A stretch of 64,000 nt of DNA from Pseudomonas massiliensis (GTDB lineage: Bacteria > Pseudomonadota > Gammaproteobacteria > Pseudomonadales > Pseudomonadaceae), in the NCBI RefSeq assembly GCF_000826105.1, contig NZ_CCYK01000007.1:2170001-2234000 (forward strand), in the 5' to 3' direction. Shown here in pieces: positions 34,810 through 42,847 of this stretch (position 1 is the stretch's first letter; each line of letters begins with the position of its first letter). Position numbers and translations under genes: made by a program. Under the pieces are notes generated by a model that was not told the origin of the DNA, did no database searches, and was given only the letters and a program-made list of their open reading frames with translations.

Positions 34810-36543
34810 TCAATGCTGCGGCTCGGCATGCACAGTGCCCATGCTTGCGGCCAGCGCCTGCGCCTTGATCATGTCAGCCAGCCGCTCGGCGATCATGATA
34901 GTAGGTACGTTGGTATTGGCGCAGGGGATCGACGGCATCAGCGACGCATCGCACACCCGCAAGGCCTGAACCCCAATAACCCTGCCATCACCGGTGGTCA
35001 CTGCCATGGGATCGCTGCTGCGCCCCATCCGGCAGGTACCGGACGGATGCCAGGTACCGCCAACATTGCGTTTCACGAAATGGCTCAGGGCAATGTCGTC
35101 GGCCAGCAAGCGCTGCATGGTTACGCCCTGGGTCACCAACCGGTGTATCAGCCAACCCCGCAGGGGGCCCGCTATGTCGAGCAATAGGCTCAGAGCGCCG
35201 CGCTGCAGAGCATTGAATCGACCCGGCATGGCTACCTTGGCTACCCGTGGCGAATAGCTGGACGGGAATACCACGCTGCATGCCTTGCTCATGCCACTGG
35301 CATTAAGGGTTTGCGCGCCAAGACGCAGCGCTTGCTGCAGGCGAGCCTCATCCCGCGGATCGCTGAGCATGTTGAAGCACACCTCTGGCTCCGCATGAGG
35401 ATCGCGGTCAGTCAACCGCACATGGCCCCGGGAATAGGATTTGTTTACCCAGAAAAACAGCGTGCCCATCCGGTAGCCGATTGAATGCCAACCTGAACGG
35501 GAAAGGATGGCCCCGTGCATGTCGCAGGGCACCGTATCGGCCAGCCCGGACGAAAATCGCATGATGGCTTGCTCGTGGTGCTCGGCAGGGAATGGCGTAC
35601 GGCCGCTTCGAGTGAGCAGCGCCGACACCGCGATGGATGGATGCTCCATAAGATTCGCGCCCACACCTGGCAGGTCGGCGACGGGGTATATGTCCAGGGA
35701 ACGAAGGTGCTCGGCAGGGCCGATGCCGCTGCGCATGAGCACTGCCGGTGTATGAATCGCGCCAGCACAGACGATCACCTGCCGTGCCATCAGCGACTCA
35801 TTATAGCCTTGCTGCGTGATGAACTTGGCTCCAACGGCGCAGCCCTCCCTGACAATCACCTTGTCTACAAGGCAACAGGTACGCACGGTAAGGTTGGCGC
35901 GGCGTCGCACCTCCTCGGTGAGGTAGCAGACCGAGGTCGGAATGCGTTCGCCCTGCTCGCTCACACCAATGGCCCCAACGTAGACGCCCTCTTCCCATAG
36001 GCCATTCTGGTCAGGCTTATGCTCGAACCCTTGCTGGCCCAGCACCCGCATCACGCTCTTCACGAAGGGTGAAAGGCGGTGCGCAGGTGTGCGACGGATC
36101 CGTACAGGGCCGTCCTGTCCGTGCAGTGTTTCCGATGCCGGCCCATCAAAGTCGGTGTCGTTCTCTAATTTGCGAAAGTACGGCAGGCACGCTTGCCAGT
36201 TCCAACCTTGGGCGCCGAGGGCCTCCCATTCATCATAATCGGCTGGGGCGCCTCGGTTGGTCATCAGCGCATTGATCGCAGAGCCACCGCCGAGTATCCG
36301 CGCCTGCTCGTAGCGGCGTGTCTGGTCGCCTTGACGCATGGTTGCCGTCAGACGCTTCCAGATGTTGCGTACATCCAGGTACGCCCGGCCTGGATAGCGG
36401 CTGCGGATAGCGGCCGGCATATGATTTGCCGAAATGTCCCGCCCCGCTTCAATCAGGCACACCTGTTTTTCAGGATCTTCACTAAGCCGCGCGGCCAGCA
36501 CGCAGCCGGCCGAACCGCCGCCGAGGATCAAATAATCGATCAT
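34810..36543 (-). CDS. GMC-family FAD oxidoreductase (choline/alcohol dehydrogenase type)
   Basis: Flavoenzyme of 577 residues oxidising an alcohol to an aldehyde. It opens MIDYLILGGGSAGCVLAARL, has the GMC signature ILGGGSAINALMTNRG, and the catalytic C-terminal region with GGTWHPSGTCRMG (the active-site His-containing motif). It could act on choline-like or other primary alcohols. ATG 36543 has GGAGGAGG nine bases upstream. It lies 14 bases after the second PotD-like binding-protein gene on the same strand. It and the convergent aldehyde dehydrogenase together make an alcohol-to-acid couple. Confidence 0.9.
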   Translation of the reverse strand: MIDYLILGGGSAGCVLAARLSEDPEKQVCLIEAGRDISANHMPAAIRSRYPGRAYLDVRNIWKRLTATMRQGDQTRRYEQARILGGGSAINALMTNRGAPADYDEWEALGAQGWNWQACLPYFRKLENDTDFDGPASETLHGQDGPVRIRRTPAHRLSPFVKSVMRVLGQQGFEHKPDQNGLWEEGVYVGAIGVSEQGERIPTSVCYLTEEVRRRANLTVRTCCLVDKVIVREGCAVGAKFITQQGYNESLMARQVIVCAGAIHTPAVLMRSGIGPAEHLRSLDIYPVADLPGVGANLMEHPSIAVSALLTRSGRTPFPAEHHEQAIMRFSSGLADTVPCDMHGAILSRSGWHSIGYRMGTLFFWVNKSYSRGHVRLTDRDPHAEPEVCFNMLSDPRDEARLQQALRLGAQTLNASGMSKACSVVFPSSYSPRVAKVAMPGRFNALQRGALSLLLDIAGPLRGWLIHRLVTQGVTMQRLLADDIALSHFVKRNVGGTWHPSGTCRMGRSSDPMAVTTGDGRVIGVQALRVCDASLMPSIPCANTNVPTIMIAERLADMIKAQALAASMGTVHAEPQH

Positions 36544-36557
36544 GGCAATCCTCCTCC

Positions 36558-37607
36558 TTACTGCACGAACTTGAGCCAACGGTCCTTGGCGGCGATGCCG
36601 GCGGCAGAGGCCCACCACTCTTCCGACATAAGTGCCTGACGAGCCGCATTATCTGGCGAGCTTGGCAACTGGCTGGCCCGCTCGGACGTGATCTTTCCGG
36701 TACCGAACGCGGCCGGGTTGCCTGGGCCGTAGTCGATATACAGGGGCAGATTGGCCTGGAATTGGGGCGACAGCGCCTCGTTCACGAACCTGACGGCGGC
36801 GTCATAATTGGGAGCGTTCTTCAGGATGCACAGCTGGGTGTTCTGTAATAGCCCATCGTTGTAGGTGAAACCTACCTCTGGGTTGGTTTTCTGCACAGCA
36901 CTGGCGCGGCCATTCCAGATCATCAGCATGTCGACTTCGCCGTCGGCCAGCAATTGTGCCGACTGCCCGCCAGAGCTCCACCACACGGCAATGTCGGGCT
37001 TAATCTGTTCAAGGCGCCTGTAGGCACGATCGACGTCTAGCGGATAGAGTTTGTCCCTCGGGACCCCGTCGGAGAGAAGCGCGGCCTCGAGCGTGCTCAT
37101 GGGGTCATTGCGCAGCGCCCGCGTACCTGGGAAGTTCTTGACGTCCCAGAACTCGGCCCAGGTGTGAGGCACCTTCTTGAGGGTTTTGGTGTTGTAGCCG
37201 ATCACCGAAGAATAGAACTCGTATGCGACCGACCAGGGGGTGCGGTACTGGGCGGGCATATTCTGCACGTTAGGCATTCTGGACAGGTCCAGCGGCTCGA
37301 TCAGGCCCTCGTTCCCCCCGCGCACGCAGTTGGATGGCGGCGTATCGATCACATCCCACACCGGTTTTTTAGCTTCGCCCTGGGCCTTGACCATGGGCCA
37401 GGCATCCGGCGCACTGTCCTGCTTGATGGTGATGTTCAGCACTTTCGCGGCGGGGTCCAGAATGGCGCTCGTCTGCGCCTCCTGGTAGCTGCCCCCTTGG
37501 GACACAAACGTGATTTGATCGGCCAGTGCGGGCACGCTTCCCACTACCGAAAACGCCAACAGGGACAGGGCCGGACCGAACACTTGAGCAACGGACAAGG
37601 TTTTCAT
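36558..37607 (-). CDS. Orphan PotD-type periplasmic binding protein, paralogue of 20846-21898
   Basis: 349-residue periplasmic receptor with signal peptide MKTLSVAQVFGPALSLLAFS, ending at ALA before DQITFVSQGGSYQEAQTSAI. The protein is closely related to the receptor at 20846 throughout: DKLYPLDVDRAYRRLEQIKP against DKLYPMDVDRAFNKLEQIKP, and SSGGQSAQLLADGEVDM against TSGGQSAQLISDGEVDM. No permease or ATPase is adjacent, so it probably docks with the transporter encoded 13 kb away. It is the first gene before the GMC oxidoreductase, suggesting that it collects that enzyme's substrate or a precursor. Confidence 0.87.
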   Translation of the reverse strand: MKTLSVAQVFGPALSLLAFSVVGSVPALADQITFVSQGGSYQEAQTSAILDPAAKVLNITIKQDSAPDAWPMVKAQGEAKKPVWDVIDTPPSNCVRGGNEGLIEPLDLSRMPNVQNMPAQYRTPWSVAYEFYSSVIGYNTKTLKKVPHTWAEFWDVKNFPGTRALRNDPMSTLEAALLSDGVPRDKLYPLDVDRAYRRLEQIKPDIAVWWSSGGQSAQLLADGEVDMLMIWNGRASAVQKTNPEVGFTYNDGLLQNTQLCILKNAPNYDAAVRFVNEALSPQFQANLPLYIDYGPGNPAAFGTGKITSERASQLPSSPDNAARQALMSEEWWASAAGIAAKDRWLKFVQ

Positions 37608-37826
37608 GGCAAATCATCCTGGAGGGAGGTCAATTCGGCAGTGTCGGAGTAGCGGTGCTCATTCTGGCGGCCGCTCGGGGGCTAACCTGATGTTGTTATT
37701 CGGGGGTGTGGCCGCATCAACGTTACAAGAGCGAGACGGCCATGGACAATGCACCAATAGTCAGGCGAGCCATGCTTTCAAATCATGCCTGTTGGGATAG
37801 GCCCGTCAAATATGACCATTGTGGTC

Positions 37827-38738
37827 TTACTCGATCGCCGCGAACGGCAAGCGCTTGGCGAGTTCCTGGCCAAGGTACCGTGCAAACTCGGAAATACGCC
37901 GCGGTATGTGGCGGCGGTGTTGATATATCGCAAACACATCAGCCGGGGGCGTTTGGTAATCGACCAGCACCGCATGCAGACGGCCGCTATCCAGGTGTTC
38001 CTGCACATTCCAGCGGGAGCGCATGATCAAGCCGTGTCCATCTAGTGCCAGACGCAGTGCCACTTCACCGTCATTGCTCGACAGAGTGCCATTCACCTTG
38101 TGGGCGTAGTCCTGCCCGCCCCGGTGGAAGCGCCAGATACCATAGTCACTGCCAAACTGGCGAAGCACGATGCAGTTGTGGCGCGCCAGATCCGCCACGC
38201 TCCTCAAGGGAGGCATAGCTTCAAGGTATTCCGGAGCCGCACATAAAATCCGTGGGTTGTGAAGCAGGCGAACAGCAATCAACCGGGAATCCGGGGGTTC
38301 TCCCATGCAAATGCTCAGGTCGAACTCATCGCCGAGGAGGCTCACGGGCTGGGTCGTGAGTTCCAGAGACAGCGCCAGCTCCGGGTGAAGGCGCGCGAAA
38401 CTGGAAACCACCGGCGCCAAGTGTCGGCGACCGAACCCCAGGGTGGCATTGATGCGCAGCCGCCCCTGCAACTTCAACTGCTGGCTGGTCAGGGCATTTT
38501 CCAATTCTTCGAGTTGGCGCAAGATCGGCCGGCCGCCCTCCAGGTACAACGAGCCTTCGGGGGTGAGCGAAAGCCTGCGGGTGGTGCGCTGTAATAACTG
38601 TACGCCCAGCCGTGCCTCAAGCTGGCTCAGGCGCTTGCTGACGGCCGGTAGCGACAGCCCCAGCTGGCGCGCAACCTCAGTGAGACTGCCCCGACTGGCT
38701 ACCTGTTGGAAGAAACTCAGGTCATCGATTGCGCTCAT
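37827..38738 (-). CDS. LysR-family regulator, divergent from D-malate dehydrogenase (DmlR-like)
   Basis: 303-residue regulator. The N-terminal DNA-binding part has ASRGSLTEVARQLGLSLPAV and LEARLGVQLLQRTTRRLSLT. The effector domain has RLHPELALSLELTTQPV and SICMGEPPDSRLIAVRLL. It belongs to the CrgA/DmlR-like branch of LysR proteins. The ATG at 38738 keeps the palindrome at 38757-38773 outside the gene; the alternative in-frame ATG at 38759 would place part of it inside. The 107-base gap to dmlA and the divergent layout match the dmlR-dmlA arrangement of enterobacteria, where D-malate is the signal. Confidence 0.88.
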   Translation of the reverse strand: MSAIDDLSFFQQVASRGSLTEVARQLGLSLPAVSKRLSQLEARLGVQLLQRTTRRLSLTPEGSLYLEGGRPILRQLEELENALTSQQLKLQGRLRINATLGFGRRHLAPVVSSFARLHPELALSLELTTQPVSLLGDEFDLSICMGEPPDSRLIAVRLLHNPRILCAAPEYLEAMPPLRSVADLARHNCIVLRQFGSDYGIWRFHRGGQDYAHKVNGTLSSNDGEVALRLALDGHGLIMRSRWNVQEHLDSGRLHAVLVDYQTPPADVFAIYQHRRHIPRRISEFARYLGQELAKRLPFAAIE

Positions 38739-38756
38739 TGATTCTTTCCATAAATC

Positions 38757-38773
38757 CAAGAATGGCTTTCTTG
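38757..38773. promoter_or_regulatory. Palindromic LysR-type operator between the regulator and dmlA
   Basis: The perfect inverted repeat CAAGAA-TGGCT-TTCTTG lies 19 bases upstream of the LysR start and 72 bases before dmlA. Its centre and arms fit the dyad form expected for LysR binding sites. A second AT-rich stretch, ATTGTTAATCACTGG, follows toward dmlA and could be the activation site or the -35 region. Binding is inferred. Confidence 0.5.
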
Positions 38774-38845
38774 AATAGCTGATTGTTAATCACTGGTCAT
38801 TCAATACACTGAGCTGCGTGCCCTATCAATCCCAGGAGTCGAACC

Positions 38846-39925
38846 ATGAGCAAGGCCCAGTACAAGATTGCGGTGATCCCCGGCGACGGGATTGGCAAAG
38901 AGGTGATGCCAGAGGGCGTGCGTGTTCTCGATGCGGTTGCCGCGCGGCACGACATCGAGCTGCGCTGGGACTGGTTCGACTTCGCCAGCGCCGACTATTA
39001 CCTGGCCCACGGCAAGATGATGCCCGACAACTGGTTCGACCTGCTCAAGGGCTATGATGCGATCTACTTCGGCGCCGTAGGCTGGCCCGACGTCGTGCCG
39101 GACCATATTTCCCTTTGGGATTCGCTCTTGCAGTTCCGCCGCGAGTTCGATCAATACGTCAATCTGCGCCCTTGCCGACTGATGCCAGGCGTGAAAGCCC
39201 CCCTGGCCAATCGCAAGCCGGGAGACATCGACTTCTGGGTGGTACGGGAGAATACCGAGGGCGAATACTCCAGCGTCGGCGGCAAGATGTTCCCCGGCAC
39301 CGAGCGCGAGATCGTGTTGCAGGAAACGGTGATGACCCGAGTGGGCGTGGATCGCATTCTGAAGTTCGCCTATGAACTGGCGCAGAAACGCCCCAAGAAG
39401 CACCTGACTTCGGCGACCAAATCCAACGGCATCGCGATCACCATGCCGTACTGGGATGAGCGGGTCGCGGCCATGGGCGAACACTACCCTGACGTAAAGG
39501 TGGACAAGTACCACATCGACATTCTGACTGCGAACTTCGTATTGCACCCCGACTGGTTCGACGTGGTAGTGGCAAGCAACCTGTTCGGCGATATCCTGTC
39601 CGACCTGGGCCCGGCCTGCACTGGCACCATCGGCATCGCGCCGTCCGCCAACATCAACCCGGAGCGCCGATTCCCCAGCCTGTTCGAGCCGGTGCATGGT
39701 TCGGCGCCGGACATCGCTGGCAAGGGCATCGCCAACCCCATTGGGCAAATCTGGTGCGGCGCGATGATGCTCGAGCACCTGGGCCACCCCGAAGCCGGTG
39801 CCGACGTCGTCGCTGCCATCGAAGCGGTATTGGCCATGGGCCCCGAGAACGCCCCGCTCACCGCAGACATAGGCGGCACCGGGAATACCGAGGCGTTGGG
39901 CAAGGCCATCGCGGCTGCGGTCTGA
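38846..39925 (+). CDS. dmlA: D-malate dehydrogenase (decarboxylating) / tartrate dehydrogenase family
   Basis: Cytosolic enzyme of 359 residues converting D-malate to pyruvate and CO2 with NAD; close relatives also act on tartrate and isopropylmalate. It matches DmlA/TtuC proteins across its length. Examples are KIAVIPGDGIGKEVMPEG, YDAIYFGAVGWPDVVPDHIS, FWVVRENTEGEYSSVGG, TSATKSNGIAITMPYWDERV and VVASNLFGDILSDLGPACTG. The Lys in TSATKSNG and the acidic FGDILSD residues supply the metal and catalytic site. The start has CCAGGAG upstream. It is controlled most likely by the divergent LysR gene. Confidence 0.93.
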   Translation: MSKAQYKIAVIPGDGIGKEVMPEGVRVLDAVAARHDIELRWDWFDFASADYYLAHGKMMPDNWFDLLKGYDAIYFGAVGWPDVVPDHISLWDSLLQFRREFDQYVNLRPCRLMPGVKAPLANRKPGDIDFWVVRENTEGEYSSVGGKMFPGTEREIVLQETVMTRVGVDRILKFAYELAQKRPKKHLTSATKSNGIAITMPYWDERVAAMGEHYPDVKVDKYHIDILTANFVLHPDWFDVVVASNLFGDILSDLGPACTGTIGIAPSANINPERRFPSLFEPVHGSAPDIAGKGIANPIGQIWCGAMMLEHLGHPEAGADVVAAIEAVLAMGPENAPLTADIGGTGNTEALGKAIAAAV

Positions 39926-39944
39926 ACCCGGCAATAGCATAGAG

Positions 39945-39974
39945 TCTCCCGTATACCATCCGCGATACGGGAGA
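39945..39974. terminator. Perfect hairpin after dmlA
   Basis: TCTCCCGTAT (39945-39954) pairs exactly with ATACGGGAGA (39965-39974) around a 10-base loop, 20 bases after the dmlA stop. The T run after it is short, so it may be a transcription barrier or a message-stabilising end rather than a classical terminator. Confidence 0.5.
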
Positions 39975-40030
39975 TTGTGGCGTGCGGATCTGGCATCGTG
40001 AGTGCTCAAACCTGCCCCGCCGAGACTGCC

Positions 40031-40957
40031 ATGGCCCTTGTGTTCAAAGTCGACGATGCCCGCGCCGCCGCCTGGAAAACCTTGTTCGAAACCCACGCAC
40101 CTGAGCTGGATGTCCGCTTCTGGCCAGAGATCGACGACCCGCAGGAGGTGCGCTATTTTGCCGCCTGGCAACCGCCTCAGGGACTGCACGAAAAATTCCC
40201 CAACCTCGAGGTGATTTTCGCGACGTCCGCGGGAGTGGATCAGTTTGATCTGAGCCTGTTGCCTCCGGCCATTGAAGTGGTGCGCATGCTGGACCCAGGC
40301 ATCGCCCAAGGCATCGTGGAATACGCCTGCTTCGCCGTTCTCGCTCTTCATCGGCAGATCCCGATGTACCAGCGCCAACAGACGCTCAAGCATTGGCAAC
40401 CCCATGCCCTGGTACCTGCCGCTCAACGACGGGTAGGCGTAATGGGGCTGGGCAACCTGGGGCGGGCGGTGCTGGAGAGCTTACGGCCCTTCGGCTTCAG
40501 GCTCAGCGGGTGGTCCCGGTCCCAGAAATCCCTGCCTGGGGTGGAATGCTACGCCGGCGATGCCCACCTACACGCATTCCTGAGGCAATGCGACATCCTG
40601 GTATGCCTGCTGCCGTTGACCGACGACACACGTGGCATTCTCAACGCGAACTCCCTGGCCGCTCTGCCAGTAGGTGCCAGCCTCGTCAATCTCGGCCGTG
40701 GAGCGCATCTCCAAGAGAACGATCTGCTTGAAGCCCTTGATGGCGGGCACCTAAGCCATGCCATTTTGGATGTCCTCGGGGATGAACCTCCGCCGGGGAA
40801 TCATCCATTCTGGACGCACCCACTCATTTGGCTGACGCCGCATATTGGCGCGATGACGGCGCCTCAAAGCGCATTCAACAGCCTGCTGGAGAACATCAGG
40901 CGCCATCAACGCGGCGAGTGTTTGCAAGGCTGTATCGATCGGCAACGGGGCTATTAA
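40031..40957 (+). CDS. Glyoxylate/hydroxypyruvate reductase A-like 2-hydroxyacid dehydrogenase
   Basis: 308-residue NAD(P)H-dependent reductase of the GhrA branch. The Rossmann motif GLGNLG is at 139-144 and the next strand has GWSRSQKSLPGVECY, which suits NADPH. The catalytic residues are Arg223 in VNLGRGAHL, an acidic residue in DVLGDEPPP (Glu252) and His271 in LTPHIGAMT. The family reduces glyoxylate, hydroxypyruvate or similar 2-oxo acids. The ATG at 40031 fits relatives better than an upstream extension to 39977. It is preceded by the dmlA hairpin, so it may be separately expressed. An unusual hairpin covers its stop codon. Confidence 0.88.
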   Translation: MALVFKVDDARAAAWKTLFETHAPELDVRFWPEIDDPQEVRYFAAWQPPQGLHEKFPNLEVIFATSAGVDQFDLSLLPPAIEVVRMLDPGIAQGIVEYACFAVLALHRQIPMYQRQQTLKHWQPHALVPAAQRRVGVMGLGNLGRAVLESLRPFGFRLSGWSRSQKSLPGVECYAGDAHLHAFLRQCDILVCLLPLTDDTRGILNANSLAALPVGASLVNLGRGAHLQENDLLEALDGGHLSHAILDVLGDEPPPGNHPFWTHPLIWLTPHIGAMTAPQSAFNSLLENIRRHQRGECLQGCIDRQRGY

Positions 40958-40974
40958 GCCCCTGCGATACAGCC
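40928..40974. terminator. Two-tier hairpin spanning the stop codon of the GhrA-like gene
   Basis: The outer arms GGCTGTATCG (40928-40937) and CGATACAGCC (40965-40974) are perfectly complementary. Within them GGGGCT (40947-40952) pairs with AGCCCC (40957-40962) around the loop ATTA, which contains part of the TAA stop. No long T run follows. The structure begins inside the coding region, so it would form only after the ribosome leaves. Confidence 0.55.
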
Positions 40975-41398
40975 ACGTCTTTGACGGCCACGAAATGCTA
41001 TGCAGGGTCACCGCTGGGCTCACAACCTAATGTGGCTCATCCTGCCAAATGGAAGCTATCGGCGCGATGTGCGCTCCGGAGCGAATTGCCGACAAATACC
41101 GAGGTGACTATGTAGTGATGCAACTAATCCGCGTGAGTGTCCATGTAGCGGTCTACGATCGTGTCCCAAGGAGTGGTGTAACCTATCATGGTTCTAGCCA
41201 CTGAGTTGGCCGGCTACATACTACGTCGCCGGTACCTTAAGGTATCGCCTCGGTTGGCAGTTGCGCTATCCATATACCCTTCATAGCCAAGATTCTTATG
41301 GATTGCAGCCCGCATGTGTGAAGCCGTTCGGGCTGCATATGATATTACTGATTACTCCGCACGAAGCTGCATGGAGTAACAGGGGCCGCGTTCTTGCG
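40975..41398. other. Non-coding gap with a hairpin near the Rieske gene end
   Basis: This 424-base gap between convergent genes holds no ORF I can support. Near its right end TTACTCC (41352-41358) pairs with GGAGTAA (41373-41379), with an inner GCA/TGC match. It is a hairpin about 20 bases beyond the minus-strand Rieske stop and may end that transcript, although no T run is evident. Confidence 0.4.
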
Positions 41399-42634
41399 TT
41401 AGCCTACTGATTTAAGTGAAATCGGCCCGCGCAGACGGTCAAGCATGGTCGAACAATACCAGTCATCGAACTGGCAGACCCCGTTTTCCGCAATCTCCGA
41501 AAAAGGGCCTGGTTCGTAGGATGGTGAATTAACCCCCATCTGGGTGCCCTCGACCAGCTTGCGGTCTTGATCATTGGTAGCCAGCCATACCTTGGTGAGG
41601 CGATCCAGATCGTAGTCGACCCCTTCCACGGCTGTACTGGGCACCAGCCACTTGGTAGTGACCAGCGTTTCATTGGGCCCCAGCGGGAGCACCCTGAAAC
41701 TGAGCGCATGGTCACCTAGAAAGTGATTCCATGTTGAAGGGTAGTTGAAATACAGAAGCGCGCCTATATCGGCTTCGCCGCTCTTGTCCAAGCGGCCGTT
41801 TACCGCCGGTTTACCATCCATTGTGTAGCTGACCGCACCGGCGGAGAGCGGAATGCGAGTCATCCGGAACCGCCCATTGATGTCCATGACCAGGCGGCTG
41901 GGCATGCCTGCGAGCTCGCAACGTGCCCAATGCGCGGACAATTCTGGATCGTCGTCGCCGCCTACGCCAGCTACCGACAGATTTTCAACGAAGGAATTCA
42001 TTAACTCGGGATGGGTACCGTCGCAATGGAAACATTCACGGTTATTTTCAAATACGAGCTTCCAGTTGCCGCGCTCGACCAAATTGGACTCGAAAGCGAC
42101 CTTGCAATCTTCCAGGAAGTGCGGAGCAACGAAAGGAGTTACCGCCGTACGGAACGCTTCGAAATCAGGTGCCTTGGCGGCAACGCAGACATAAATGTAC
42201 GACTGTACGATCTCACAGTGTACCGGTTTGAGATTGTATTGCGTTTTGTCGAAATCCTGACCCATATTGCCGGCGAACAGAAGCGTGCCATCTAGCTCGA
42301 AGGTCCACTTATGATAGGGGCAAACCATCTTGGCCACCTTGCCCTGGGCTTCTTCGCAAACTTTGGCGCCGCGATGGCGACACGCATTATGGAACGCGCG
42401 TACCTGCCCGTCCTTGCCGCGAACGACAGCAACGGGATAATCCCCGATCTGCAGGGTAAAATACTGCCCAGCCTTGGGAATTTCAAACGTATGGCCGGCG
42501 AACACCCAATCCCGATGCCATATCTGCTCCAGGTCCTGACGATACACCTCCGGCGCGCTGTATAACTCTCGTGGCAACGCATGGCGCGGTTTGCGCTTGG
42601 CAATCAGGTCTATCACGGCTTGGGTAGAATTCAT
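41399..42634 (-). CDS. Rieske non-heme iron oxygenase of the GbcA/Stc2 (betaine demethylase) type
   Basis: 411-residue alpha subunit. Rieske [2Fe-2S] ligands are Cys85, His87 (NACRHRGAK), Cys105 and His108 (VCPYHKWTF). The mononuclear iron ligands are His203 and His208 in ENNRECFHCDGTHPEL, with Glu200 bridging as in carnitine and betaine oxygenases and a third acidic ligand toward the C terminus. The opening LPRELYSAPEVYRQDLEQIW, the stretch GQYFTLQIGDYPVAVVRG and SYTMDGKPAVNGRL closely follow glycine betaine and stachydrine demethylases. The expected reaction is oxidative N-demethylation of a quaternary ammonium acid, releasing formaldehyde. The FMN/ferredoxin reductase partner (GbcB type) is not in this window. 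Start ATG 42634 has GGAGGAAAC-type spacing. Confidence 0.9.
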   Translation of the reverse strand: MNSTQAVIDLIAKRKPRHALPRELYSAPEVYRQDLEQIWHRDWVFAGHTFEIPKAGQYFTLQIGDYPVAVVRGKDGQVRAFHNACRHRGAKVCEEAQGKVAKMVCPYHKWTFELDGTLLFAGNMGQDFDKTQYNLKPVHCEIVQSYIYVCVAAKAPDFEAFRTAVTPFVAPHFLEDCKVAFESNLVERGNWKLVFENNRECFHCDGTHPELMNSFVENLSVAGVGGDDDPELSAHWARCELAGMPSRLVMDINGRFRMTRIPLSAGAVSYTMDGKPAVNGRLDKSGEADIGALLYFNYPSTWNHFLGDHALSFRVLPLGPNETLVTTKWLVPSTAVEGVDYDLDRLTKVWLATNDQDRKLVEGTQMGVNSPSYEPGPFSEIAENGVCQFDDWYCSTMLDRLRGPISLKSVG

Positions 42635-42847
42635 TGTTTCCTCCAGACATTCGAGTACGTGGGCAGTGGCGAATAGAAGAAGACTCGAATCGTTGTTGTT
42701 ATAAAGATACCTGGATGACCTGTGGCTGACAGGCCGGAGGCGAAACAGCCGAATTGCAGGCTATACCCCTTTCTTGAGAAACCACAAACGACATTTTGCA
42801 CAGACAAAGGATGCGCTGAGGTTATCCACGGACAGTCCGATGGCGGC

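Noticed and set aside
38801..40426. 541-codon open frame on the minus strand opposite dmlA
   Set aside because: It mirrors the strongly conserved dmlA and GhrA-like genes; GC-rich third positions create such antisense frames. No family features or ribosome site.
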